Shown: in pieces, positions 36,527-44,362 of the stretch
Numbering within the stretch: position 1 is the stretch's first letter
How the letters are laid out: each line of letters opens with the position of its first letter
Assembly (NCBI RefSeq): GCF_007667275.1
Contig: NZ_VDQT01000001.1
Coordinates: forward strand, 1,355,125 to 1,419,124
DNA: 64,000 nt
Direction: 5' to 3'
Origin: Stenotrophomonas rhizophila
GTDB taxonomy: Bacteria > Pseudomonadota > Gammaproteobacteria > Xanthomonadales > Xanthomonadaceae
The notes under the pieces: model-generated
Told to the model about the DNA's origin: nothing
Seen by the model: the letters and a program-made list of their open reading frames with translations, nothing else
Databases searched by the model: none
Made by a program: the position numbers and the translations under genes

Positions 36527-36610
36527 GAAAATCGGGAGGCGAATTATGACGCAATGCCGCACGGAGGTGCAAGGGGTTCCTGCAATTTTCGTTCAGGCGC
36601 CCTGTACGCC

Positions 36611-36637
36611 CGTAGAGCCGCGCCCTGCGTGGCTGCT
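36611..36637 (+). repeat. SMAG palindrome
   Basis: GTAGAGCCGCGCCCTGCGTGGC, between the two tRNA-Lys genes. Confidence 0.7.
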
Positions 36638-36666
36638 CTTCGTTCGGGGGGCGGCGGCGTGTCGGC

Positions 36667-36801
36667 GCCATGTCGGAATCGCAGGCAAGAAAAAAGCCGC
36701 CTGGCGAACCAGGCGGCTTCTGTCTTGGTGGGCTGTGAAGGATTCGAACCTTCGACCTATTGATTAAGAGTCAACTGCTCTACCAACTGAGCTAACAGCC
36801 C
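36667..36801 (-). repeat. 135-bp duplication unit B (terminator + tRNA-Lys)
   Basis: Partner of 36392-36526. Confidence 0.88.
36726..36801 (-). tRNA. tRNA-Lys(CTT), copy 2
   Basis: 76 nt. Same as copy 1 except for one exchanged pair in the T stem (GAAGG/CCTTC in place of CAAGG/CCTTG), so pairing is kept. Confidence 0.97.
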
Positions 36802-36886
36802 TGAAAATCCAGGCGCGTAGTCTAACGTCTGCGCCTTTTTTTGCAACCCCGATCCGCTTTCGGCGAACCGGGTTCCTTCAAATCAG

Positions 36887-36964
36887 TGGGGTGGCTGAGG
36901 GGATTCGAACCCCCGACCACCGGAATCACAATCCGGTACTCTAACCAACTGAGCTACAGCCACC
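36887..36964 (-). tRNA. tRNA-His(GTG)
   Basis: 78 nt counted with the encoded G-1 opposite C73. GTGGCTG/CAGCCAC acceptor; anticodon loop ATTGTGA gives GTG. Confidence 0.96.
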
Positions 36965-37009
36965 ACTGAAACCTTGAATTTTTTTGAATCCCCTGGCGTT
37001 TGCGCCGAT

Positions 37010-37086
37010 TGGCGCGCCCGACAGGAATCGAACCTGTAACCGCCGGCTTAGAAGGCCGGTGCTCTATCCAGTTGAGCTACGGGCGC
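37010..37086 (-). tRNA. tRNA-Arg(TCT)
   Basis: 77 nt with CCA. GCGCCCG/CGGGCGC acceptor; anticodon loop CTTCTAA gives TCT. Confidence 0.97.
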
Positions 37087-37132
37087 TCTGACCGGATTGT
37101 CGCATTCCCGTCCCGATTTGAGCAGCGGGACG

Positions 37133-37209
37133 TGGTCGGGGTAGAGGGATTCGAACCCCCGACATCCTGCTCCCAAAGCAGGCGCGCTACCAGACTGCGC
37201 TATACCCCG
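37133..37209 (-). tRNA. tRNA-Pro(TGG)
   Basis: 77 nt with CCA. CGGGGTA acceptor; anticodon loop TTTGGGA gives TGG. First tRNA of the minus-strand Pro-Arg-His-Lys-Lys-Leu series. Confidence 0.97.
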
Positions 37210-37363
37210 GTGGTTTTCTTCCCTCGGGGTTCCCCCCGAAAGAGTCGGCTATTGTGGGAAGTGACGAGGGATCTGTCAACGGTTTTCACAGGGTTTTTCA
37301 CATCCGCTATGCTCGACGCAGTGCCGGATGGACCGGAACCCCACCCCTTCAAGGAGAATGGCA

Positions 37364-38122
37364 ATGCGCAGCGGCAACCCCGCACTTTCCGAGTCGACCT
37401 TCCTCGACCTGGCCAGCGGCTCGGTCGTGACCTCGCCCGACCAGGCGATGACCATCAACGGCACCGTCAACAAGACCGGCATCCTGCTGCTGCTGACGGT
37501 CCTCACCGCCGCCTTCGCCTGGAGCCAGACCATCGGCGCCGATGGCCAGATCGCCCCGGGCGCGATGATCTACGCCATTGGCGGCGCGATCGGCGGCCTG
37601 GTCCTGGCGCTGGTGACGGTGTTCAAGAAGGAATGGTCGCCGGTCACCGCGCCGATGTACGCGCTGGTGGAAGGCTTCTTCCTGGGCGCGATCTCGGCGG
37701 TGTTCGAAGCGCGTTTCCCGGGCATCGTGTTCCAGGCCGTGCTGCTCACCTTCGGCACCCTGTTCGCGCTGCTGGTGGCCTACCGCAGCGGCCTGATCAA
37801 GGTGACCGAGAACTTCAAACTGGGCGTGGTCGCGGCCACCGGCGGCATCGCGCTGCTGTACCTGGCCTCGTTCGTGCTGGGCTTCTTCAACATCAACGTG
37901 CCGGTGATCCATGAAGCCAGCGGCTGGGGCATCGCCTTCAGCCTGTTCGTGGTGGTGGTTGCCGCGCTGAACCTGGTGCTGGACTTCGACTTCATCGAAA
38001 ACGGTGCCGCCGCGCGCGCGCCGAAGTACATGGAGTGGTACGGCGCGTTCGGCCTGATGGTGACGCTGGTGTGGCTGTACGTGGAGTTCCTGCGGTTGCT
38101 GTCGAAGATCCAGCAGCGTTGA
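37364..38122 (+). CDS. Bax inhibitor-1/YccA family membrane protein
   Basis: 252 aa with about seven helices after a ~37-residue cytosolic start (MRSGNPALSESTFLDLASG). YALVEGFFLGAISAVFE is the BI-1/YbhL-YccA hallmark. Some homologues conduct calcium or modulate FtsH; no role is known here. ATG at 37364 is chosen over 37358 because AAGGAG (37351-37356) then has a seven-base spacing. Convergent with icd. Confidence 0.88.
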   Translation: MRSGNPALSESTFLDLASGSVVTSPDQAMTINGTVNKTGILLLLTVLTAAFAWSQTIGADGQIAPGAMIYAIGGAIGGLVLALVTVFKKEWSPVTAPMYALVEGFFLGAISAVFEARFPGIVFQAVLLTFGTLFALLVAYRSGLIKVTENFKLGVVAATGGIALLYLASFVLGFFNINVPVIHEASGWGIAFSLFVVVVAALNLVLDFDFIENGAAARAPKYMEWYGAFGLMVTLVWLYVEFLRLLSKIQQR

Positions 38123-38137
38123 TGCGTAGCATCAACG

Positions 38138-38166
38138 CGGGTAGAGCCGACTGTTAGTCGGCTGCT
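38138..38166 (+). repeat. SMAG palindrome
   Basis: GTAGAGCCGACTGTTAGTCGGC just after the BI-1 gene. Confidence 0.82.
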
Positions 38167-38190
38167 GTTCGACCGCACGTAAACGCAACG

Positions 38191-38222
38191 AAAAAGGGCA
38201 CCCGATGGGGTGCCCTTTTTTT
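38191..38222. terminator. Bidirectional terminator between BI-1 gene and icd
   Basis: AAAAAGGGCACCC-GAT-GGGGTGCCCTTTTTTT. Confidence 0.9.
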
Positions 38223-38225
38223 GTG

Positions 38226-38296
38226 GAGCAGCCGACTGACAGTCGGCTCTACCTGTGGAGCAGCCGACTAACAGTCGGCTCTACCGTCGGCTCTAG
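38226..38296 (-). repeat. Two to three SMAG palindromes
   Basis: AGCCGACTGACAGTCGGCTCTAC, AGCCGACTAACAGTCGGCTCTAC and a half copy GTCGGCTCTA, in tandem. Confidence 0.82.
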
Positions 38297-38303
38297 CGCG
38301 CGC

Positions 38304-39311
38304 TTACAGGCGGCTGGCGATGGCCTGGGCGAAGCCCATGGTGTTGCCGGTGCCGCCGAGGTCGCCGGTCAGCGAATCCTTGGCTTCCAGCGTGGCCACG
38401 ATGGCCTTGCGCAGGCGCTCGGCGTTCTCGGTCTGGCCGACATGGTCGAGCATCTGCGCGGCCGCCAGCAGCAGCGCGCACGGATTGGCCTTGCCCTGGC
38501 CGGCGATGTCCGGCGCGGTGCCGTGCACGGCTTCGAAGATCGCCGCGTTCTCACCGATGTTCGCGCCCGGGGCCAGGCCCAGGCCGCCGACGAGGCCGGC
38601 GCACAGGTCGGAGATGATGTCGCCGAACAGGTTGGTGGTGACGATCACATCGAACTGTTCCGGACGCATCACCAGCTGCATGCAGCAGTTGTCGACGATC
38701 ATTTCCTGGAACTCGATGTCCGGGTACTTGGCCGCCACTTCGCGGGCCACGGCCAGGAACAGGCCCGAGGTCGACTTGATGATGTTGGCCTTGTGCACGG
38801 CGGTGACCTTCTTGCGGCCGGTGCTGCGGGCCAGCTCGAAGGCATAGCGCACGATGCGCTCGGAACCCTTGCGGGTGATGCGGGTGCCGGAGAAGGCGGT
38901 TTCGCCATCGGCCGAGACTTCCTGGCCTTCGGCCAGGTACGCGCCTTCGGTGTTCTCACGGACGGTGATCAGGTCCACGCCATCGCCGAAACGCGACTTG
39001 GTGTTCGGGAACGACACCGCCGGACGCACGTTGGCGTACAGGTCGAAGTGGCGACGCAGGCTGACGTTGATCGAGGTGAAGCCACCGCCCACCGGGGTGG
39101 TCAGCGGGCTCTTCAGGGCGATCCGGTTGCGCGCGATCGACTCCAGGGTGGAGGCCGGCATCAGGTCGCCGTGCTTTTCCAGTGCGACCAGGCCCGCGTC
39201 GGCGTCCTCGTACTCGAAGCCGGTGTCCAGCTTGCCCAGCACGTACAGGGTGGCGTCCATGATCTCCGGGCCGATACCGTCACCGCGGATGACCGTGATT
39301 TTCTGCGTCAT
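38304..39311 (-). CDS. icd: NAD-dependent isocitrate dehydrogenase
   Basis: 335 aa of the beta-decarboxylating dehydrogenase family. IRGDGIGPEI at the start, VRENTEGAY, VHKANIIKSTSG (catalytic Lys) and late GTAPDIAGQGKANPCALLLA are present. Length and motifs are those of the short NAD-type enzyme of mitochondria and several proteobacteria, not the 416-aa NADP-type E. coli Icd; homoisocitrate/isopropylmalate dehydrogenase relatives are the main alternative. ATG at 39311. Confidence 0.88.
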   Translation of the reverse strand: MTQKITVIRGDGIGPEIMDATLYVLGKLDTGFEYEDADAGLVALEKHGDLMPASTLESIARNRIALKSPLTTPVGGGFTSINVSLRRHFDLYANVRPAVSFPNTKSRFGDGVDLITVRENTEGAYLAEGQEVSADGETAFSGTRITRKGSERIVRYAFELARSTGRKKVTAVHKANIIKSTSGLFLAVAREVAAKYPDIEFQEMIVDNCCMQLVMRPEQFDVIVTTNLFGDIISDLCAGLVGGLGLAPGANIGENAAIFEAVHGTAPDIAGQGKANPCALLLAAAQMLDHVGQTENAERLRKAIVATLEAKDSLTGDLGGTGNTMGFAQAIASRL

Positions 39312-39426
39312 GTGATTTGTTTCCGAACCGAGGGGGAGCGCCGTGGGTCCGGGGTCCGGAGCGTCGGCGCAAGGGAAGTTTCACCCGCAATTATGCCCCA
39401 GCCGGCCCCCGGACCCCAAATAGACC

Positions 39427-39597
39427 AAGGTAGCGCCGGCCGTTGCCGGCCCACGGATCGCCTGGGCCCGTACCGACCAACGGTCGGTACCACCGGTGCC
39501 ATGCCGCGTGCGGGGTCCGTACCGACCAACGGTCGGTACCTACCGGCGCCGTGGCGCGCCCGGGTAGCGCCCGACCGTTGGTCGGGCGGCGCCATCC
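39427..39597. repeat. Cluster of four SMAG palindromes
   Basis: One GTAGCGCCGGCCGTTGCCGGC, two facing GTACCGACC/GGTCGGTAC units and one GTAGCGCCCGACCGTTGGTC. They fill the 287-bp gap between icd and the AhpD-like gene; nothing else is visible there. Confidence 0.82.
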
Positions 39598-39598
39598 G

Positions 39599-39991
39599 TC
39601 AGTGTTCGTGCACTGCCGGGGCTTCAGCGCCGCCTTCCAGCTGGTCCAAGAAGTCCACCGCGCGGCGCAGGTGCGGGATCACGATCGAACCGCCCACCAC
39701 CAGCCCCACCGAGAAGGTCTCGAAGAACTCCTCGCGGGTCACGCCGGCGTCCTTGCACTGGGCGACGTGGTAGCTGATGCAGTCGTCGCAGCGCAGCACC
39801 ATCGAGGCGACCAGGCCGAGCAGCTCCTTGGTCTTCACGTCCAGCGCGCCGGCCTGGTAGGTCTGGGTGTCGAGCGCGAAGAAGCGCCGCACGACCTGGT
39901 TCGGCTCGCCCAGGATGCGCTGGTTCATGCGCTGGCGGAATTCGGTGAACTCGGCGATCCGGTCCTTGCTGCCCTCGTCGGCCGTGCTCAT
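39599..39991 (-). CDS. Carboxymuconolactone decarboxylase/AhpD-like protein
   Basis: 130 aa. The AhpD-type redox centre C68-DD-C71 with H75 (RCDDCISYH) is intact. Probably a thiol peroxidase-related protein reduced by a small thiol carrier. Its ATG overlaps the stop of the upstream glutaredoxin gene by four bases, giving a direct functional hint: the two may form a reductase-oxidase pair. Confidence 0.85.
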   Translation of the reverse strand: MSTADEGSKDRIAEFTEFRQRMNQRILGEPNQVVRRFFALDTQTYQAGALDVKTKELLGLVASMVLRCDDCISYHVAQCKDAGVTREEFFETFSVGLVVGGSIVIPHLRRAVDFLDQLEGGAEAPAVHEH

Positions 39992-40287
39992 GCCTGGCCC
40001 TGCCCGTTCAGCAGCGGCTCAAGCTTTCCCTCGCGATGCAGCGCCATCATGTCGTCGTACCCGCCCACGTGGACGTCGCCGACGAAGATCTGCGGCACGC
40101 TGGTGCGGCGGGTCCGGGCCATCATCTTCTCGCGCTCGGCCGGGTCCAGGTCGATCCGGACCTCGGTCCAGGACTCGCCCTTGCTCTTCAGGAAGTTTTT
40201 GGCGGCCACGCAGTACGGGCAGATCGCGGTCGAATAGAGGGTGATGGGCGGCTTCCCACCCGGGTTGGAAGCGACATCTTGGCTCAC
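39988..40287 (-). CDS. grxC: Glutaredoxin (dithiol, GrxC type)
   Basis: 99 aa with redox site CPYC (ICPYCVAAKNFL) and the conserved TSVPQIFVG and GGYDD glutathione-binding parts. Start GTG at 40287 (SQDVASNPGG) is preferred for its GGAG at six bases; a GTG at 40299 would add four residues without a ribosome-binding site. Operon with the AhpD-like gene. Confidence 0.9.
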   Translation of the reverse strand: MSQDVASNPGGKPPITLYSTAICPYCVAAKNFLKSKGESWTEVRIDLDPAEREKMMARTRRTSVPQIFVGDVHVGGYDDMMALHREGKLEPLLNGQGQA

Positions 40288-40442
40288 GGGAAACTCCACA
40301 GCGGAACGAGTGTCTGTATATGGTAGCCCTGCACCCGGATTTCCATGTCATCGGCGCAACACTGTGGGTTAACCGCAGATTTGCCCGCGGCCTGTCACTC
40401 TGGCGCGCTTCCCCACCCCACAGGCCCACCAGGAGCCCCGCT

Positions 40443-42083
40443 TTGCGCACCCTGCTGCTCACCGCCGCATTGACCCTGGCCCTGGCCGCCCCGCTGGCGT
40501 CGGCCCAGGACAGCAAGCTGCCGGACATCGGTTCGTCGGCCGGCGAGCTGCTGACCCCGGCGCGCCAGGCCGAGTACGGCGGGATGATGCTGCGCGAGCT
40601 GCGCAACTACGGCTATCTGCTGGACGATCCGCTGGTGGACGACTGGCTGCAGACCATGGGTGCCCGGCTCGGCTCCAACAGTGCCCAGCCCCGACAGTCC
40701 TACACGTTCTTCATGCTGCGCGACCGGCAGATCAACGCCTTCGCCACCCTGGGCGGCTACGTCGGGGTCAACGCCGGCCTGGTGCTGACCGCCGAGCGAG
40801 AGGACGAGGTGGCCGCCGTGCTGTCCCACGAAATCGCCCACGTCACCCAGCAGCACGTGCTGCGCGGGGTGGAACGGGCGCAGCGCGACCAGATCCCGAT
40901 CCTGCTCGGCATGCTGGCCGCGGTGGTGGCCGCGCAGCAGGCGGGCGGCAATTCCTCCGGCGATGCGACCATGGCCGCGATCACCTCGGGCATGGGGCTG
41001 ATGCAGCAGCGCCAGATCAACTACACGCGCAGCAACGAATCCGAGGCCGACCGCCTGGGCATCCGCACCCTGGCCCGCAGCGGCTACGACGTGGACGCCA
41101 TGGCCGGCTTCTTCGAGCGCATGTCCGCGTCCATGCGCGGCAATGCCGGCGGCTATTCGGTGCCGGACTTCCTGCAGACCCATCCGGTCAACACCACCCG
41201 CATCAGCGAAGCCAAGGCCCGCGCCGAGCAGATGAAGAAGGACACGGTGCTGCTGACCACGGCCGTGCCGGGCGGGATCCGCCAGGAGCGGGTGAACCCG
41301 GCCGACCCGTCGTTGTCCGAGCCGGTGGTCCAGCGCAACAACCCGCTGTTGCCGGCCTCGATGCAGATCTCGGTCAACGCGCTCAGCCGCGGGGCCACGG
41401 GCCAGTTCGACTGGGCCCGCGAGCGCCTGCGGGTGCTCAGCGCCGACACCCCCGGCGAACTGGCCACCGAGTACCAGAACCTGCAGCGCGCGCAGAAGAA
41501 CGGCCTGACCGACCCGCAGCGCTATGGCCTGGCATTGGCGCGGCTGCGCAACAGCGGCGCTGCCGAGGCGCGGCGTGACCTGGCCGCGCTGCTGCAGGAC
41601 CATCCGGACAACCTGTGGGTGGCGCTGGCACTGGGCGAGGCCGAATCGCGCTCCGGCCAGCGGGCCGAGGCCAACGCCCGCTTCGACACCCTGCTGCGCC
41701 AGCACCCGGGCAGCCGCCCGGTGGCGCTGACCTACGCGGAAATCCTCAACGAGCAGGGCGGTCGCGAAGCCGGTCAGCGTGCCCAGGCCATGCTGCGGCC
41801 GTTGATGGCCCAGAGCGGCAACGACCCGGTGTTCCAGCAGCGCTTTGCCCGTGCCAGCGAGCTGGCCGGGGACACCGTCAGGGCCAGCGAGGCGTATGCC
41901 GAAGCGGCGTTCCTGAACGGCCGGCCGGAGCAGGCGCTGATCCAGCTGCAGGCGCTGAAGAAGCAGCCGGCGCTGGACTATGTGGGCCGTGCGCGGGTCG
42001 ATGCCCGGATCGAGACCATCACCCCGCTGGTGCTGGAGATGCGACGGCAGGGCATTGATGATCCGGAGCTGGAGCGGCGGTAA
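40443..42083 (+). CDS. bepA: BepA-like M48 metalloprotease with TPR domain
   Basis: 546 aa. Signal peptide of ~20 residues ending ASA. Zinc site HEIAH (H129, E130, H133) with E199 in NESEAD; TPR-like repeats fill the C-terminal half (about 350-540). BepA is a periplasmic protease and chaperone for outer-membrane LptD assembly. The start is TTG at 40443: AGGAG (40431-40435) stands exactly seven bases before it and no ATG fits the signal peptide. Divergent from grxC. Confidence 0.9.
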   Translation: MRTLLLTAALTLALAAPLASAQDSKLPDIGSSAGELLTPARQAEYGGMMLRELRNYGYLLDDPLVDDWLQTMGARLGSNSAQPRQSYTFFMLRDRQINAFATLGGYVGVNAGLVLTAEREDEVAAVLSHEIAHVTQQHVLRGVERAQRDQIPILLGMLAAVVAAQQAGGNSSGDATMAAITSGMGLMQQRQINYTRSNESEADRLGIRTLARSGYDVDAMAGFFERMSASMRGNAGGYSVPDFLQTHPVNTTRISEAKARAEQMKKDTVLLTTAVPGGIRQERVNPADPSLSEPVVQRNNPLLPASMQISVNALSRGATGQFDWARERLRVLSADTPGELATEYQNLQRAQKNGLTDPQRYGLALARLRNSGAAEARRDLAALLQDHPDNLWVALALGEAESRSGQRAEANARFDTLLRQHPGSRPVALTYAEILNEQGGREAGQRAQAMLRPLMAQSGNDPVFQQRFARASELAGDTVRASEAYAEAAFLNGRPEQALIQLQALKKQPALDYVGRARVDARIETITPLVLEMRRQGIDDPELERR

Positions 42084-42173
42084 GGGTGCGGCTGGGCCGG
42101 CAGTGCGTTGGCCGGAGCCCCGACTGCGTGAAGATGACATGAGGGCGACACCGCGATGAACCCGCCGGCGGCA

Positions 42174-42207
42174 TAGTCACAAACATGTCATGAAACCGTA
42201 GTCTACT
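42174..42207 (+). promoter_or_regulatory. Pho box and promoter of phoBR-ppk1-ppx
   Basis: TAGTCAC-AAAC-ATGTCAT (42174-42191) matches the two 7-bp CTGTCAT direct repeats with 4-bp spacer; a third half-site CCGTAGT follows in phase. A -10-like TCTACT (42202-42207) lies 10 bp after the second repeat, as in PhoB-activated promoters. It implies autoregulation. Confidence 0.75.
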
Positions 42208-42245
42208 GGGATCATTCCCGGTCTGATGAGCCTTACGGTAGCCAC

Positions 42246-42935
42246 GTGCAGAAACGCATCCTGATCGTCGATGACGAACCCGCGATCCGCGAAATGGTCG
42301 CCTTCGCCCTGCGCAAGGGCGACTACGACCCCATCCACGCCGGTGACGCCCGCGAGGCGCAGACCGCCATCGCCGACCGCGTCCCGGATCTGATCCTGCT
42401 CGACTGGATGCTGCCGGGCACCAGCGGCCTGGACCTGGCCCGGCGCTGGCGCAAGGAGGCGCTTACCCGCGAGGTGCCGATCATCATGCTGACCGCCCGC
42501 GGCGAGGAAAACGACCGGGTCGGCGGCCTGGAAGCAGGCGTTGACGATTACGTGGTCAAGCCGTTCTCGGCGCGCGAGCTGCTGGCGCGGATCCGCGCGG
42601 TGATGCGCCGGGCGCGCGACGATGACGAAGACGGCAGCGTGGCCGTGGGCAGCATCCGCATCGACGGCGCGGCGCACCGCGTGTTCGCCGGCGACCAGCC
42701 GGTGCCGATCGGCCCGACCGAATACCGCCTGCTGCACTTCTTCATGACCCACCCCGAGCGCGTCTACACCCGCGCCCAGCTGCTGGATCACGTGTGGGGC
42801 GGCAGCGTGTACGTGGAAGAGCGCACCATCGACGTGCACATCCGCCGCCTGCGCAAGACGCTGGAACCGTTCGGCGCGCAGGACATGGTGCAGACCGTGC
42901 GCGGCGCGGGGTATCGTTTCTCGACGTCCATGTAA
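42246..42935 (+). CDS. phoB: Phosphate regulon response regulator PhoB
   Basis: 229 aa, OmpR/PhoB type. The receiver has D9-D10, phospho-acceptor D53 (LLDWMLPG), and K105 (VVKPFSAREL). The winged-helix domain covers residues ~130-228 (RIDGAAHRV... VRGAGYRF). Start GTG at 42246. Directly downstream of a Pho box, followed by phoR. Confidence 0.95.
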   Translation: MQKRILIVDDEPAIREMVAFALRKGDYDPIHAGDAREAQTAIADRVPDLILLDWMLPGTSGLDLARRWRKEALTREVPIIMLTARGEENDRVGGLEAGVDDYVVKPFSARELLARIRAVMRRARDDDEDGSVAVGSIRIDGAAHRVFAGDQPVPIGPTEYRLLHFFMTHPERVYTRAQLLDHVWGGSVYVEERTIDVHIRRLRKTLEPFGAQDMVQTVRGAGYRFSTSM

Positions 42936-42938
42936 GTC

Positions 42939-43003
42939 AGCGGGGCAGAGCCCCGGACAGCGGGGCAGAGCCCTGGACAGCGGGGCAGAGCCCCGCTCTA
43001 CGC
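42939..43003 (-). repeat. Three SMAG-type units between phoB and phoR
   Basis: CAGCGGGGCAGAGCCCCG is repeated three times (second copy has CCTG), the last ending GCTCTAC. They lie in the 86-bp intra-operon gap. Confidence 0.85.
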
Positions 43004-43021
43004 CAATCCATTGAGAGTGCA

Positions 43022-44362
43022 ATGCCGCGCCACATCCGTTCTGCCTGGTTGAAAACGCTCGCCGCCCTGGCCGTGCTGCTGCTCGCCGCCGTGGGGGTGG
43101 GACTCGCCAGCGGCCATGTGTGGATGTGCATCGCGCTGGCGTCGATTGCCGCGCTGGCCTGGCACTACTGGCGCCTGCGCAAGGTGCTGCGCCGGCTGAC
43201 CGCCCGCCAGCGCTGGGACATGCGCGCCGGCGATGGGGTCTGGAACGAGCTGGACCGCCTGCTGTACCGCAACCAGCTGGAAATGCGCACGCGCAAACGG
43301 CGCCTGCTGGACATGCTGCGCAGCTACCGCGCCGCTGCCGCGGCGCTGCCCGATGCGGTGGTGGTGGTGGACCGCAACAGCCAGCGCGTGCAGTGGTTCA
43401 ATGAATCGGCCACCACGCTGCTCGGCCTGCACCATCCCGGTGACCTGGGCGAGGCGCTGGTCGAGCGCCTGCAACCGATGCCGCTGGCGCACTGGCTGGC
43501 CGGCGGCCGCAATGCCGAACCGATCCTCGACGTGCCCTCGCCGGTCGACCCGGCGATCCGCCTGAACCTGCGCCTGATCCCCTACTCGCCCGACTACTGG
43601 CTGCTGATCGCCCGCGACGTCAGCAAGCTGCTGCGGCTGGAACAGGTACGCCGCGACTTCGTGGCCAATGTCTCGCACGAGCTGCGCACGCCGCTGACCG
43701 TGGTGCACGGCTACCTAGACATGATGGAACCGGAGGACTTCCCCGGCACCGGCCCGATGCTGGAGGAAATGCGCAGGCAGTCGCAGCGCATGGCGCAGCT
43801 GGTCGAAGACCTGCTGACCCTGTCGCGACTGGAATCGCAGGAACACACCGAAGAAGAAACCGTGGCGATGGCGCCGATGCTGGCCACGCTGCGCCGCGAA
43901 GCCGAAGCGCACAGCCAGGGCCGCCACCAGATCAGCGTGGTCGACAACGCCGGGGTCGACCTGCTGGGGTCCAACAAGGAACTGCACAGCGCCTTCTCCA
44001 ACCTGGTCACCAACGCGGTGCGCTACACCCCCGCCGGTGGCCAGGTCGAGGTGGAGCTGGCGCGCGAAGGCCAGGGCGTGGTGCTGGCGGTGCGCGACAC
44101 CGGCTACGGCATTCCCGCCACCCACCTGCCGCGCCTGACCGAACGTTTCTACCGCGTCTCCAGCAGCCGTTCGCGCGAAAGCGGCGGCACCGGGCTGGGG
44201 CTGTCGATCGTCAAGCACATCCTGGGCCTGCACCACGCGCGCCTGGAGATCCAGAGCGAGGTCGGCAAGGGCAGCGTGTTCTCGTGCCATTTCGACGCCG
44301 ACCACGTGCGCATGCGCACCGACACGGCCCTCCTTCCTTCAGCAGAAGATTCTTCCGCATGA
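43022..44362 (+). CDS. phoR: Phosphate regulon sensor histidine kinase PhoR
   Basis: 446 aa. Two helices at about 13-29 and 32-47 with almost no periplasmic loop, a PAS domain (~105-200), H219 in FVANVSHELRTPL, then HATPase_c with N-box NLVTNAVRYTP and DTGYGIP, GGTGLGLSIV. It partners PhoB and the Pst transporter (not in the window). ATG at 43022 with GAGAG. Stop overlaps the ppk1 start. Confidence 0.95.
   Translation: MPRHIRSAWLKTLAALAVLLLAAVGVGLASGHVWMCIALASIAALAWHYWRLRKVLRRLTARQRWDMRAGDGVWNELDRLLYRNQLEMRTRKRRLLDMLRSYRAAAAALPDAVVVVDRNSQRVQWFNESATTLLGLHHPGDLGEALVERLQPMPLAHWLAGGRNAEPILDVPSPVDPAIRLNLRLIPYSPDYWLLIARDVSKLLRLEQVRRDFVANVSHELRTPLTVVHGYLDMMEPEDFPGTGPMLEEMRRQSQRMAQLVEDLLTLSRLESQEHTEEETVAMAPMLATLRREAEAHSQGRHQISVVDNAGVDLLGSNKELHSAFSNLVTNAVRYTPAGGQVEVELAREGQGVVLAVRDTGYGIPATHLPRLTERFYRVSSSRSRESGGTGLGLSIVKHILGLHHARLEIQSEVGKGSVFSCHFDADHVRMRTDTALLPSAEDSSA

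Noticed and set aside
40299..40320. Glutaredoxin start at GTG 40299
   Set aside because: No ribosome-binding site; GTG 40287 has GGAG at correct spacing.
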